Below, piece by piece: positions 1 to 9,675 of a stretch of 64,000 nt of DNA (position 1 is the first letter of the stretch; every line of letters begins with the position of its first letter). A program made the position numbers and the translations under genes. The notes beneath the pieces were generated by a model. It made no database searches, had not been told where the DNA came from, and saw only the letters and a program-made list of their open reading frames with translations. Origin of the DNA: Collinsella sp. AM17-1. Lineage in GTDB: Bacteria > Actinomycetota > Coriobacteriia > Coriobacteriales > Coriobacteriaceae. The stretch covers positions 99,288-163,287 of the forward strand of contig NZ_QRJZ01000003.1 of NCBI RefSeq assembly GCF_003470665.1. Direction: 5' to 3'.

Positions 1-673
1 TGTAGCCATGCGGGGAGCAGGGCTCGTCATAGCGCACCTCATACAGGGACGGCACATAGGTACCGGCGACCGTCGCGAGCTGCTCGACAATATGAGCGCG
101 CGAGACGCCCTCGTCGCGCAAGCGGCGATGCAACTGGCAGATCTCAAGCAGCGACTCCTCGCCCTCGCCAATGAGGATGGCATCGAAAAAAGCCGCATAT
201 GGCTCGGGGTTATACACCGAGGGACCGCCGGCGACGATGATGGGATCGTCCTCGGTACGGTCGGCCGCAAGCAACGGAATGCCGGCGAGATCAAGCGCTT
301 CGAGGAAGTTCGTCACAGCCATCTCGTGCGGTACGTGCATGCCGACGATGTCGAACGAGGCCACGGGCGCTGCACCCTCGAGCGACAGCAGCGGAATCCC
401 CGCCTCGCGCATCGCATCGCCCATATCGGGCCACGGCACGTAGCCGCGCTCGCAGGAGATGCCCTCGGCCTGATTAAGGATGTTGTAGAGAATGGCGATG
501 CCCTGGTTGGGCAGACCGACCTCATACACGTCCGGATAGATCATGCAGCAGCGATAGTCGGCATCGGCCTTTGAGAGCGTGCCCCACTCGTGGTCGATAT
601 AGCGACTCGGCTTTTCGACCTTGGCGAGCAACGGCTCGATCAGATGAAAACAGTCTTGGTATGCAACGCGCAA
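1..673 (-). CDS. Radical SAM protein, TIGR03960-type, N-terminal part (runs off the left edge)
   Basis: An open minus-strand frame of about 224 codons starts with TTG at 673 and is still open at base 1. The translation matches the N-terminal, B12-binding-like part of the uncharacterised TIGR03960 radical SAM family: early DHEWG, then YPDVYEVGLPNQG, VGMHVPHEMAVTNFLEAL, IIVAGGPSVYNPEPYA and IGEGEESL. The radical SAM Cys cluster would lie beyond the window. TTG is chosen because no ATG lies upstream in frame and GGGG precedes it just after the stop of the 684-1613 gene. It is the last visible gene of the mre-rodA gene string. Reaction unknown. Confidence 0.8.
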   Translation of the reverse strand, partial: MRVAYQDCFHLIEPLLAKVEKPSRYIDHEWGTLSKADADYRCCMIYPDVYEVGLPNQGIAILYNILNQAEGISCERGYVPWPDMGDAMREAGIPLLSLEGAAPVASFDIVGMHVPHEMAVTNFLEALDLAGIPLLAADRTEDDPIIVAGGPSVYNPEPYAAFFDAILIGEGEESLLEICQLHRRLRDEGVSRAHIVEQLATVAGTYVPSLYEVRYDEPCSPHGY

Positions 674-683
674 CGGAAAACCC

Positions 684-1613
684 CTAAGCAGCGAGATCGG
701 ATGCGTCTTGGTAGGACGCCATAGGACGGGTGGCACCGGCGACCGTGGTCACCAGATCGCGAACGCGCGAGAACGTGGCGGCAGCGACCTCGTTGGCGCG
801 GCTGTAGTCGACATCGCGCTCGTAGAGCGACACGAGCGCGCGACCCATGCCATAGGTACCCGCGGCGGCGGTAAGCGCCTTAACGACAAAGCCGATGTGC
901 GGCGTCCGCTTCACCAATGCGCGGGTAACAGCGCGAATCACCAGACCGCCGGCGAGCACGCCTGCGACCTCGTAGCCGCGCTCGGGCTTAATGCCGCGTC
1001 CAAAGATGGCCGCGAGCTCAAAGAGCATTCCCACCTGCGCCAGCGCCATCACGGGATAGTCGGCACCCGGCAAAAACACCAGGGCGCCCGTCGCCATGTT
1101 GGTGAGCGCGCACGAGGTAATGATGCGATTTGCCGCCGCGATGCGCATAAAGGCAAAGTTGGCGGCAAAAGCCGTCTCCTTGTCCGTACGATCGAGAATC
1201 CAGCGGGCAAGCGTCTCGAGCAGATACGTCTTATCGGTTGCCGCCACCACGCCGAGCATGGGTGTGGACTCCTCGATAAACGGCACCTCCACAGCAGACT
1301 CGGCAAGCACGCACACGGGCGCGCCGGCGATCACGAGCTCCTGCACGGCACTCTCCAGGCGGTCGGAGCCGCACGAGAGGACCAACACCACATCGGTATC
1401 GGCCTTGGGAACGATACGGTCCTCCCCCAGGCGATCAACACGCACAATGCCCGAAGTCGTCTGCGGCACAAAGGCATCGCGCACCGTCTCGACCAAAAAG
1501 CGAGACGCAGTCGAATCAAGGTAAACCGAGACACGCACCGGTGTATCGGAATCCTTCTTAACAGACGCGCCCATCTTAAAAGCGCTGGTCAACTTATCTA
1601 CGGGAATCTTCAT
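684..1613 (-). CDS. DUF697-like conserved membrane-associated protein
   Basis: 309 aa. The N-terminal half has short alternating strands (VLVLSCGSDRLES, APVCVLAE) like a small nucleotide-binding or sensor fold, but no P-loop is visible. The C-terminal half, from about residue 160, is helical and hydrophobic and resembles the DUF697 domain found with GTPases. It lies 18 bp downstream of rodA and 10 bp before the radical SAM gene, so it probably shares their transcript. Function not recognised; a role at the envelope is inferred only from context. Confidence 0.6.
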   Translation of the reverse strand: MKIPVDKLTSAFKMGASVKKDSDTPVRVSVYLDSTASRFLVETVRDAFVPQTTSGIVRVDRLGEDRIVPKADTDVVLVLSCGSDRLESAVQELVIAGAPVCVLAESAVEVPFIEESTPMLGVVAATDKTYLLETLARWILDRTDKETAFAANFAFMRIAAANRIITSCALTNMATGALVFLPGADYPVMALAQVGMLFELAAIFGRGIKPERGYEVAGVLAGGLVIRAVTRALVKRTPHIGFVVKALTAAAGTYGMGRALVSLYERDVDYSRANEVAAATFSRVRDLVTTVAGATRPMASYQDASDLAA

Positions 1614-1631
1614 GGCAAACCCCTCCAGCGG

Positions 1632-2858
1632 TTACGCGGCGCCCGAACGATGCCGCCATATGGATTGTACGATACCCACCGTCAGCAACTGAATCATCAT
1701 CGACGACGAACCAAAACTAATAAACGGCAGCGGAATACCGGTAATCGGCATCATGCCAATGCACATGCCGATGTTCTCGAAGGTCTGGAACGCCCACATG
1801 CCGACGATACCCACGCACGATAGGCGCAAGAACAGCGACTCGCACTTAAAGGCAACGCGGATCGTCGAGAAGATCAGCAGCACGTAGAGGCACAGGAGCA
1901 AAAAGGAGCCGCAGAAGCCGAAGGTCTCGGAAAGGAAGGCAAAGACGAAGTCGGTGTGGAACTCGGGCAGAAAGCCGCCGGCCGACTGCGTCGCGTGGCC
2001 CAGGCCCTTACCAAAGAAGCCACCCGAACCGACGGCAATGAGCGACTGCTGCAGGTTGTAGGCATCATCCGAATTGGCGTTGTCGGGGTCGATGAAGACC
2101 GTCAGACGGTTCATCTGATACTGCTTGATAAGCACGTCGTGGCCAAGGAGCGAATCAAAGACCGAGTCGAGCGCCAAGATGAGCGCAATCAAACCAACCA
2201 GCAGGGCCAAGGTCGACAGCACCCATTCGCGACGTGCACCGCTCATGCAGATGACGATGGCACACGAGACCAGCACGACCAGGCCCGAGCCCAGGTCGCC
2301 CATGGCGACGACGGCCAAAAACGGGATGGACAGCATACCGCAGAGCTTGACGTAGTCGCGAACGGTATCGATGCGGCCGTTGTATTGCGAGCCAAGCGTG
2401 GCGATAAAGAAGATGGTGATGAGCTTGGCGAGCTCAACGGGCTGGAAGGTCAGGCCGATACCGGGGATCTTGATCCAGCCCGTCATGCCCAGACCGCCCG
2501 TATAGGACAGGCCCGGAATCTTGGGCGAGAAGATCACGATCAGGTCAATGACGAGCAGCGCCGTCGAGAAATTGGAAATGCCACGCAGGTCGGTGCGCCA
2601 GACGAGCACCGCCAGCACCGCGCCAATGCCAATACCCAGCAGGTGGCGCGAGAACGAGGCATCGGCCTTAAACTGCGAGGCCGACCAAATAATGATGGCG
2701 CCATAGGCAACGAGCGCGACGGTAGCCAGCAGCACACCGATGTGTACCTTCTGGCGGAACGTGCCGCGCGAGGCCGAGAGCTGCTTGTTAACGCGGTCCA
2801 GGCTGCTGCGGGAGCCGGTCTTGGTTGAGCGGAACAGGTCCGCCGGCGAAAAGTCCAT
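1632..2858 (-). CDS. rodA: Rod-shape SEDS glycosyltransferase RodA
   Basis: 408 aa with about ten hydrophobic segments. SEDS proteins polymerise lipid II into glycan strands at the membrane during elongation. Family signatures seen: FQPVELAKL in the middle loop, QQSLIAVGSGGFFGKGLG before the large outer loop, FHTDFVFAFLSETFGF, and the C-terminal GIPLPFISFGSSSM. The start is supported by AGGAGG seven bases upstream. It lies 9 bp after mrdA, its class B PBP partner, which favours RodA over FtsW. The cytoplasmic N-terminus of about 40 residues is longer than usual. Confidence 0.93.
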   Translation of the reverse strand: MDFSPADLFRSTKTGSRSSLDRVNKQLSASRGTFRQKVHIGVLLATVALVAYGAIIIWSASQFKADASFSRHLLGIGIGAVLAVLVWRTDLRGISNFSTALLVIDLIVIFSPKIPGLSYTGGLGMTGWIKIPGIGLTFQPVELAKLITIFFIATLGSQYNGRIDTVRDYVKLCGMLSIPFLAVVAMGDLGSGLVVLVSCAIVICMSGARREWVLSTLALLVGLIALILALDSVFDSLLGHDVLIKQYQMNRLTVFIDPDNANSDDAYNLQQSLIAVGSGGFFGKGLGHATQSAGGFLPEFHTDFVFAFLSETFGFCGSFLLLCLYVLLIFSTIRVAFKCESLFLRLSCVGIVGMWAFQTFENIGMCIGMMPITGIPLPFISFGSSSMMIQLLTVGIVQSIWRHRSGAA

Positions 2859-2867
2859 CGCAACCTC

Positions 2868-4937
2868 CTATCGAACCGAAGAATCGCCCGAGGCCGAAGA
2901 GGTATCGGGCTCGTCATAAATCACGCCGAGCACGTCGCGCACGACATGCATCGCGGTATCTGAGCCACCGCCGCCCTGCTCCAGGACAGTAGCGATGACA
3001 TACTTGGGATCATCGGCCGGCGCATAGGCGCAGAACCACGCGTATTCGTCCTCGCCGCTTTTCTCGCCCGTGCCCGACTTGCCGTATACCTGCGGCGTCA
3101 GGGTGCCAAAGTGAGCCGCCAGGGACGTCGATGCCGTGTAAATCACGTCGTGCATGCCGTTGCGAACAAGAGCCAAATCCGAATCGCTGTTGATCTTGGC
3201 CTCCAGGCGCTTCTTCTTGCCTTTGCCGTTGTACTTATAGGCATCGCCGTCGCCATCGCGCGACACGGCAGACAAAAACACGTGAGGCACGTACTGCTTA
3301 CCGCCGTTGGCAAGGCCCATGTAGGCGCATGCCATCTGCAGAGGCGTCACCAAAATGTCGCCCTGGCCGATAGCGATGTTGGTCATATCGCCGGCGTTCC
3401 ATTTGCGGTCCTCGGCAGAGGCGTCGGTAAAGTACGACTCTTTCCACTCGGCATCGGGAATACGGCCCGCGCCCTCACTCGGCAGATCGATACCGCAGGC
3501 CTTGCCTAGGCCCCAGCGACGAAAGACCTCCTGCAGGCCCTCGGAATGTTGCTCGTCATAAAAGAACGCCTTGCCCATGTCGTAGAAGACGGGGTCGCAC
3601 GAGTTGGCGATACCCGACTGCAGCGTCATGGTGCCGTGGCCAGACGTCAGCCAGCAGCGCTTGCCCCAAGCCTTGCCAAGGCCCGTCCAATAGCCCGTGC
3701 AGTTGGTTGTCTGCGTTGAGGTGTAGGTTCCAAACTCAAGACCGGCCAGAGCCGAGAGCGGCTTGATGGTCGAAGCCGACATATACTGGCCGCTAATGGC
3801 GCGGTTGAGCAGCGGGTGCGAACCCTCGTCGTCGTTGAGCTCGGTCCACACGTCGTTGGAAATGCCGCCGATGAACACCGACGGATCAAACTTGGGCTCG
3901 CTCGCCATGCCCAGAATCTCACCATTGTTGGGATCGAGGCACACCACGGCGCCGTTGCCGGCATTGCTATGGCCCGTGGTCTTGGCAAGCTCAATGGCAT
4001 TCGCCAGAGCCGTCTCGCAGGCCTGTTGAATCTTAAGATCGAGCGTAAGCTTAATGTCGGAGCCGGCCTTGGCGGGAACGGCGCCGGCTTGTCCGGTCAC
4101 GTTACCCGAGGCGTCAACTTTCACGGTCTGCTCGCCACGAATACCCTGCAGCAGGTTTTCGTAGTAGCTCTCAACACCCGCCTGGCCCACGATATCGCCC
4201 GACTGGTACGTAATCCGGCCAGCAGAAGCATCATCATCGCCAGAGGTTTTCTTATTCTGGGCCTCAAGCTGCTCGGAGGTAATGGTGCCGGTATAGCCCA
4301 AGATATGGCATGCCGTCTCGCCATATGGATACTGGCGCTCGGTGCGCTCGGCAATCTTCACGCCAGGGAACTCGCCGGCGTGCTCCTGAATATAGGCAAC
4401 TGTGGAGCGGCGCACGTCCGTCGCGATGGTATGCAGGCTCTGGGCGCCCTCGGAATTGTCCTGGATATTGCGCAGCACCGCGACGTAGGGCATACCGAGC
4501 ACGTTGGCAAGATGGCGAACCAGCACAGTGTCATCGGCCAGGTCGCGATAGGCGACGACGGCAAGTGAGGGACGGTTTTGCACAAGTGCCACGCCATTGC
4601 GATCAAGGATTCGCCCGCGCACAGCCGGCGTGGTGACAGTACGGGTCTGGTTGCTCTTGGCCTGCTTGTCGTAGTAGTCCGACGAGACCATCTGCATACC
4701 CCACAGCTTGACGGAGAGCGCGGCAAACATCGCGCCCACGCCGGCGGTGAGGATGGAGAAGCGACCCTTGAAGGCGGTAGCGGCGGTATTGCCCTCGCCC
4801 TCGGTGGCACGCGGGGCCGTTCCATGCTGCGTGTCGTAGGTAAAACGGGAATCGCCGCGGCGCATGATGACCAGCGCGACCACAATGGCCACGACCAACA
4901 CGATACCGGCGATGATAACCGTCATCTGGGAAGACAT
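2868..4937 (-). CDS. mrdA: Penicillin-binding protein 2 (class B transpeptidase)
   Basis: 689 aa. One N-terminal membrane anchor (residues about 5-25) and a second hydrophobic stretch near 60-80 precede a PBP dimerisation domain (RGRILDRNG) and a transpeptidase domain. The active-site serine is in SASTIK and the third motif is KSGTG; SCD sits at the second motif position. It cross-links peptidoglycan with RodA in the elongasome. It lies between mreD (14 bp) and rodA (9 bp). At 689 aa it is somewhat longer than typical Gram-negative PBP2. Confidence 0.93.
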   Translation of the reverse strand: MSSQMTVIIAGIVLVVAIVVALVIMRRGDSRFTYDTQHGTAPRATEGEGNTAATAFKGRFSILTAGVGAMFAALSVKLWGMQMVSSDYYDKQAKSNQTRTVTTPAVRGRILDRNGVALVQNRPSLAVVAYRDLADDTVLVRHLANVLGMPYVAVLRNIQDNSEGAQSLHTIATDVRRSTVAYIQEHAGEFPGVKIAERTERQYPYGETACHILGYTGTITSEQLEAQNKKTSGDDDASAGRITYQSGDIVGQAGVESYYENLLQGIRGEQTVKVDASGNVTGQAGAVPAKAGSDIKLTLDLKIQQACETALANAIELAKTTGHSNAGNGAVVCLDPNNGEILGMASEPKFDPSVFIGGISNDVWTELNDDEGSHPLLNRAISGQYMSASTIKPLSALAGLEFGTYTSTQTTNCTGYWTGLGKAWGKRCWLTSGHGTMTLQSGIANSCDPVFYDMGKAFFYDEQHSEGLQEVFRRWGLGKACGIDLPSEGAGRIPDAEWKESYFTDASAEDRKWNAGDMTNIAIGQGDILVTPLQMACAYMGLANGGKQYVPHVFLSAVSRDGDGDAYKYNGKGKKKRLEAKINSDSDLALVRNGMHDVIYTASTSLAAHFGTLTPQVYGKSGTGEKSGEDEYAWFCAYAPADDPKYVIATVLEQGGGGSDTAMHVVRDVLGVIYDEPDTSSASGDSSVR

Positions 4938-4950
4938 CTACGGGCCTCCC

Positions 4951-5523
4951 CTATTTGAGTTTGCGGGTCTTGGGCTTGAAGCGCATGCCCGTCTGACGAC
5001 CACCTCGTGCGGAGAACCCAAAACCGGACTGCGGCACGACACCGGACATCAAAAACGGAATGGCAACCAGACCCGTCAGGATCGAAGACGGCAGTGCGTG
5101 GCCAAAAATAGCCACCACGAAGCTCGTCTCCAGACCCATAAACAGCAAGATGATGCTGTAGGCCACGTTGATGGCAAGCGCGAAGGCGCCCACGGTAATA
5201 CCGCGCGCGCTCGGAGAGCCGCCCGTCTGACCGGCCGCGCTGTGCACCAGGGCAAAACTGCCCACCGTCAGCAGCAGCGACATAACGCCCACCGGAACGG
5301 CGGCGGAAAGATCATAGAACAGGCCACTGCAAAAACCGCAGACGACAGCCCGCGTGGGATCGCCCGAAAACACGCTCAGGCACACCAGGATAATCATAAA
5401 GTTGACGCGACCGCCCGCGATAGAAATCTGCGGCGCCAGGCCCGCCTGCAGGAGCACGCAGGCAATGGCGGCGATAGCAAACGTACGGAAGCTCGCCCCC
5501 TGTTCGTGTAGATCCATGGACAT
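4951..5523 (-). CDS. mreD: Rod shape-determining membrane protein MreD
   Basis: 190 aa with five or six hydrophobic helices and a basic C-terminal tail. MreD sequences are poorly conserved, so the call rests on length, topology, the motif SGDPTRAVVCGFCSGLFYDL and position between mreC and mrdA. It is an integral membrane scaffold of the elongasome. The start ATG has GGGAGGGC directly upstream; a second ATG lies two codons in. Confidence 0.88.
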   Translation of the reverse strand: MSMDLHEQGASFRTFAIAAIACVLLQAGLAPQISIAGGRVNFMIILVCLSVFSGDPTRAVVCGFCSGLFYDLSAAVPVGVMSLLLTVGSFALVHSAAGQTGGSPSARGITVGAFALAINVAYSIILLFMGLETSFVVAIFGHALPSSILTGLVAIPFLMSGVVPQSGFGFSARGGRQTGMRFKPKTRKLK

Positions 5524-5530
5524 GCCCTCC

Positions 5531-6529
5531 CTATTCGCTCGAGCCGGAATCGGTTGTCTCGGACGATTCGGAGCTCTCGTCCGAGTCCTCGTCCTTAGTC
5601 TTGGTCGCCGAATCGCGCGAGGTGCCCTGCGGTGTGCTGTTAGCAGAGCTCACGTCCTCGTCCGAGGCCGACTGCTCGTCGGTCAACGAGGTGATGACGA
5701 GCACCTCCTCGTTATTCTCTGCCGTGGTCTGGGCGCGTACGACGATGGTGTAATACACATCGTTGGCCGACTTCTCCACCGAGGAAACAGTGCCGAGCGG
5801 CAGGCCCTTGGGAAACACGCCGCCAATGCCCGAGGTCACGATGATGTCGCCCACTTTGACGTCGGAGTCGACGCTCACGTACTCAAGGCGCAGGGTGCCA
5901 TCGGGCTGGCCCTGGAGCATACCCTGGGCGCGCGTGTCCTGCACCATAGCCGACACGCGCGAATTCTCATCGCCAATCAGGCGCACGGTAGAGGTCTTGG
6001 CCGATACCTCGATAATCTGGCCGATAACACCGGCGGAACTCGTCACGGGCATGTTGATGGTAAGACCGTCGGCAGAGCCCTTGTCGATGGTAACGGTCGA
6101 GGTCCAGGCATCGCCCGACGCACCGACAATACGAGCAGCGGTCGACTTAAGGTTGTAGGTCGATTGCAGCCCGACCAGGCCCTCCAGGCGCTCGGCAGTC
6201 TTTTGAGACTCGGAAAGCTCGGCGACCTTAGAGGTCAGTACCTCGTTTTGCTTCTTGAGGTCATCGAGCGACTCCTGCGAAGCCGTGAGGTTGGAGAACA
6301 CGTTGCCGATCGCGTTAAAGGGAGCCGCCACGGCCGAGCCCACAAAGCGCACCGGCGAGGTAATCGTCGTCACACCCGAGCGTACGGCATGAATCGGCCC
6401 GGCCTCGCCCTCACGGATATAAAACGTGAGCAGCAACACCGAAATCAGGCTGAAAACAATCAACGGGCGCATACCCGTTGATTGTCGCTTGGTATTCAGA
6501 TTTGTGGAGAAACCCGAAGATCGTGCCAA
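5531..6529 (-). CDS. mreC: Rod shape-determining protein MreC
   Basis: 332 aa. A basic cytoplasmic N-terminus, one membrane helix (residues about 20-40), a coiled coil (about 75-115) and the extracytoplasmic beta-barrel domain are followed by a low-complexity acidic Ser/Glu/Asp tail of about 50 residues. MreC bridges MreB to PBP2 and RodA. Translation starts at TTG, with GGTGGA about eight bases upstream; no better ATG is in frame. It lies 21 bp from mreB. The acidic tail is unusual and could be surface exposed. Confidence 0.92.
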   Translation of the reverse strand: MARSSGFSTNLNTKRQSTGMRPLIVFSLISVLLLTFYIREGEAGPIHAVRSGVTTITSPVRFVGSAVAAPFNAIGNVFSNLTASQESLDDLKKQNEVLTSKVAELSESQKTAERLEGLVGLQSTYNLKSTAARIVGASGDAWTSTVTIDKGSADGLTINMPVTSSAGVIGQIIEVSAKTSTVRLIGDENSRVSAMVQDTRAQGMLQGQPDGTLRLEYVSVDSDVKVGDIIVTSGIGGVFPKGLPLGTVSSVEKSANDVYYTIVVRAQTTAENNEEVLVITSLTDEQSASDEDVSSANSTPQGTSRDSATKTKDEDSDESSESSETTDSGSSE

Positions 6530-6550
6530 ATGGAATCCACCTTTTGGAAA

Positions 6551-7594
6551 TTAAGCATTGGTCTGGACGAAGCCGCCATCAAACGCATTGGCCTCGAGCA
6601 CGCGGGCACAGCCGTTAACGACGTTATCGAGCGCCGTGGGGCTGACGTTGACCGAAACACCGGTCTCATCGCGCAGGCGCACGTCGAGACCGCGCAGCAG
6701 CGCGCCGCCACCGGTCAGCAAAATGCCGTAGTACATAAGGTCCGAGGCAAGATCGGGAGGCGTAGCGTCGAGTGCGTCCTTGACGGCCTTGGCCATCTCG
6801 TCGAGCGGCTTGTTGAGTGCGCGACGAATCTCCTCGCTCTCGATGCGCACGGTCTTGGGCAGACCGGTGATCACGTCGCGACCGTTGACCTCGACGTCGA
6901 GCTCATCCTTGAGCGGCACGGCGGAGCCGACCTTGATCTTGATGTCCTCTGCCGTACGCTCGCCGATGGCCAGGTTGTAGGCATCACGAACGTGCGTGAG
7001 GATGGCCTGGTCGAACTCGTCGCCGGCAATACGAATGGACTGCGAGACGACGATGCCGCCCATAGCGATAACGGCAACCTCGGTGGTACCGCCACCGATG
7101 TCGATGACCATGGAGCCGGTGGGTTCCTCGACGGGCAGGTCGGCGCCGATGGCAGCCGCCATGGGCTCTTCGATCAGATAGGCCTGGCGGGCACCGGCCT
7201 GGATCGTGGCCTCAAAGACAGCGCGCTTCTCGACCGACGTGACACCGGAGGGAACGCAGACGACAACACGCGGACGCGGAGTCCACGGATAGCGCTTCTC
7301 GGACGCCTTGTCGATAAAGTAGCGAAGCATGGCCTCGGTAACATCGAAATCGGCGATGACGCCGTCCTTCAGGGGACGAACGGCCACGATGTTGCCGGGC
7401 GTACGGCCGAGCATGCGCTTTGCCTCGATACCGACCGCCAAGATGCGCTCGTCGTTCTTGTCGATGGCGACAACAGAGGGCTCGCGAATGACGATGCCCT
7501 TGCCGCGCACGGAGACAAGCGTATTGGCGGTGCCGAGGTCGATGGCAAGATCGCCCGCATAGCTACCGAAGAACATATCCATCAAAGAAAACAA
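6551..7594 (-). CDS. mreB: Rod shape-determining actin homologue MreB
   Basis: 347 aa. Actin-fold nucleotide motifs are clear: AIDLGTANTLV (phosphate 1), DIGGGTTEVAV (phosphate 2), LTGGGALLRGLD (adenosine). A membrane-associated filament that guides elongation. It is the first gene of the mreBCD-mrdA-rodA string. Two starts are possible: TTG at 7594, with AGGAG five bases upstream, or ATG at 7582, which gives MDMFFGSYAGD. The Shine-Dalgarno spacing favours TTG. Confidence 0.96.
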   Translation of the reverse strand: MFSLMDMFFGSYAGDLAIDLGTANTLVSVRGKGIVIREPSVVAIDKNDERILAVGIEAKRMLGRTPGNIVAVRPLKDGVIADFDVTEAMLRYFIDKASEKRYPWTPRPRVVVCVPSGVTSVEKRAVFEATIQAGARQAYLIEEPMAAAIGADLPVEEPTGSMVIDIGGGTTEVAVIAMGGIVVSQSIRIAGDEFDQAILTHVRDAYNLAIGERTAEDIKIKVGSAVPLKDELDVEVNGRDVITGLPKTVRIESEEIRRALNKPLDEMAKAVKDALDATPPDLASDLMYYGILLTGGGALLRGLDVRLRDETGVSVNVSPTALDNVVNGCARVLEANAFDGGFVQTNA

Positions 7595-7654
7595 CGCAAC
7601 TCCTGATGTGTTGGATGATTGCTGGAAAACTACTATCCCATCATACTAGCGCAA

Positions 7655-7687
7655 GCCCGGCGCCTCACTTGCGGTGAAGCGCCGGGC
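7655..7687 (-). terminator. Strong hairpin between the TPR gene and mreB
   Basis: A 14-bp stem with one mismatch (GCCCGGCGC at its base) and a 5-nt loop lies after the stop of the TPR gene and before mreB. The minus-strand tail is only weakly U-rich, so it may act as a poor or factor-assisted terminator or as an mRNA-stabilising structure. Confidence 0.55.
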
Positions 7688-7709
7688 AAAGCTAAATCCC
7701 ATAAGGTCA

Positions 7710-9014
7710 CTACTGGTTGTCAGCAGCCGAGAAATCCATATCGAGCGAAGAAACGGCCCAGCCGATATGGTTGTCGGAGCGCACGAATTTGACGGTGTAC
7801 TCCTGCTCGCCGCCCTTGGACAGCGATGCCTTCACCTTGGCGGTCGTCTCGGTCATGGACTGATCCATGCCCTCGACGGACACGGTGGCACCCTGCGGAA
7901 TCGAGGAGATGATCATCGACTTAGCGTCCTCGGACAGGCTCGAGGCCAGACAAGACTCGGCCTTTGCGGTGTCACCGTCGCCAGCAGCCTGGAACAGATC
8001 GGTGATAACCGACTCCTGCGAGGGGAAGCCAAAGCCGCGCGTATAGGCAAAGCCCAGACCGCCCGCGGCGATCAAAATGAGCAGAAGCAGCACGATGAAG
8101 ACTTTGAGACCCGTGTGGCGATGGCGACGACGAACCTTGGCCTGCTTGCGGTCCTGACGGTCCTGCTGGACCATCTCGGACTCGGACAGCGTAAAGAAGC
8201 CGGTGTCCGAGGGATCAGGCATAAACTGACCGGTCGCGCCCGTAGGATCGAGCGGATCGACGGCAGGAGCGTCCATCGCGGGCGCCGGAGCCGTGGCCAT
8301 AGCCGTCTGGGCAGACAGCGCGGCAAGCGAATCGTGCACGCGGGCAAGCTCGTCGGCCTGCTCGGAGGTGAGCTGGTAGATGCCATCGGCAGTAGCGGCG
8401 TTAAAGGCGTCGAGTGCGTCGGAGGGACGGCCGGCGGCAGAAAGCGCCTGACCCATGCCGGCGTTGAGCGCACGCGTGTCGTCGCGGGGGCCGGCAAAGT
8501 CGATAGCCGTGCGGTAGGTCTCCACGGCATCCGCCGGACGGCCGAGCTTAATGAAGCAACGACCGAGCTCGCCGAGTGCGGCGGCAGGAGCCGGATTGGC
8601 GCCGTCGATGGCGGCCTGACGGAAGGCAGTACCCGCGTTGGCATAGTCGCCCGACTGGAACAGCGCGTTACCCAGGCCCAGATAGGCCTTAAACGGCGTG
8701 GCATAGGAAGCATCCTGCGTAGCAGCAGAGAACGCCTGGGCGGCCGTCGTGTAGTCGCCCACGGCGGCGAGCGCCTTGCCGCGGTTGGTGAGCAGCGCGC
8801 CGCGCTTGCCGTAGGTGCCGTCGTTGAGGGCGGCGGCATAGGCCTCGGCGGCCTCGGCATACATGCCCAGGTGCATCAAGGCGTTGCCACGAAGGTGATC
8901 GGCCTCGCCCATAATCTCATCGGGAGTCTTTGCCGCCCCAAGCATCTGGGCTGCAGCGGAAAAATCACCCGCGCGGTAAGCGGCGCGGCCCTGTTGGATC
9001 AGCTGGCTATTCAA
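7710..9014 (-). CDS. TPR-repeat protein with one membrane helix
   Basis: 434 aa. Residues 1-190 are tandem tetratricopeptide repeats (for example YRAGDFSAAAQMLGAA, FQSGDYANAGTAFRQAA). A proline/alanine linker leads to a basic stretch and one transmembrane helix (about residues 300-325). About 110 C-terminal residues form an outside domain of the DUF-type seen in Coriobacteriia membrane proteins (DLFQAAGDGDTAKAESCL). Probably a scaffold linking cytoplasmic partners to the envelope; the partner is not known. It is 11 bp after the cyclophilin gene, so co-transcribed. Confidence 0.75.
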   Translation of the reverse strand: MNSQLIQQGRAAYRAGDFSAAAQMLGAAKTPDEIMGEADHLRGNALMHLGMYAEAAEAYAAALNDGTYGKRGALLTNRGKALAAVGDYTTAAQAFSAATQDASYATPFKAYLGLGNALFQSGDYANAGTAFRQAAIDGANPAPAAALGELGRCFIKLGRPADAVETYRTAIDFAGPRDDTRALNAGMGQALSAAGRPSDALDAFNAATADGIYQLTSEQADELARVHDSLAALSAQTAMATAPAPAMDAPAVDPLDPTGATGQFMPDPSDTGFFTLSESEMVQQDRQDRKQAKVRRRHRHTGLKVFIVLLLLILIAAGGLGFAYTRGFGFPSQESVITDLFQAAGDGDTAKAESCLASSLSEDAKSMIISSIPQGATVSVEGMDQSMTETTAKVKASLSKGGEQEYTVKFVRSDNHIGWAVSSLDMDFSAADNQ

Positions 9015-9025
9015 GGAAGTCCCCT

Positions 9026-9568
9026 TTACTCGTGAACGATCTCGACATGGACGATCTCGTCGCCGGCACGCAGCTGCGAAATCACATCGAGACCCTCAAC
9101 CGTGGTACCAAAGACGGTGTAACCGGAATCGAGGTTATGCTGGGCGCCCAGGCAGAAGTAGAACTGCGAACCCGCGGAATCGGGGTCCATGGAGCGTGCC
9201 ATGGCAAGGGCGCCATCGACATGGCTGTTGCGCGGATTAGTGGCAAACTCGCCCTTGATGCAGTAGCCGGGGCCACCGGTACCGGGCATGCCGTCGGGGC
9301 CCTCAAGACCGGCAGCGACGTCGGCGCCGGACATGTCGCGGGTATTGGGGTCGCCGCCCTGGATGACAAAACCGGGCACATAGCGATGGAACTTAAGGCC
9401 ATCATAGAAACCCATCGTGGAAAGCTCGCAGAAGTTCGCGACATGAATGGGAGCGCCCTCGCCGTCAAACTTGACCTTGATGGTACCCTTCGACGTCTCG
9501 ATAACGGCGCACTCGTCGCCGGCAAGCTGATACTCGGGCGTGTAGAGCTCTTTCTTAAAACCAAACAT
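9026..9568 (-). CDS. Cyclophilin-type peptidyl-prolyl cis-trans isomerase
   Basis: 180 aa, no signal peptide, so cytoplasmic. Catalyses proline isomerisation. Signatures: FHRYVPGFVIQGGDP (active-site Arg and the FxxQGGD block), GALAMARSMDPDSAGSQFYF and YTVFGTTVEGLDVI. It precedes the TPR gene by 11 bp. Length is normal for bacterial PpiB-type enzymes. Confidence 0.92.
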   Translation of the reverse strand: MFGFKKELYTPEYQLAGDECAVIETSKGTIKVKFDGEGAPIHVANFCELSTMGFYDGLKFHRYVPGFVIQGGDPNTRDMSGADVAAGLEGPDGMPGTGGPGYCIKGEFATNPRNSHVDGALAMARSMDPDSAGSQFYFCLGAQHNLDSGYTVFGTTVEGLDVISQLRAGDEIVHVEIVHE

Positions 9569-9675
9569 GTGGTTCCCTCCTCGTGCGTTTAAAGCATATT
9601 TGTACGAATTGTAGCAATAAGCATGGGCTTACATCAATTGCGCACGTAGGTTATGCCGACTATGGCGAACTAATT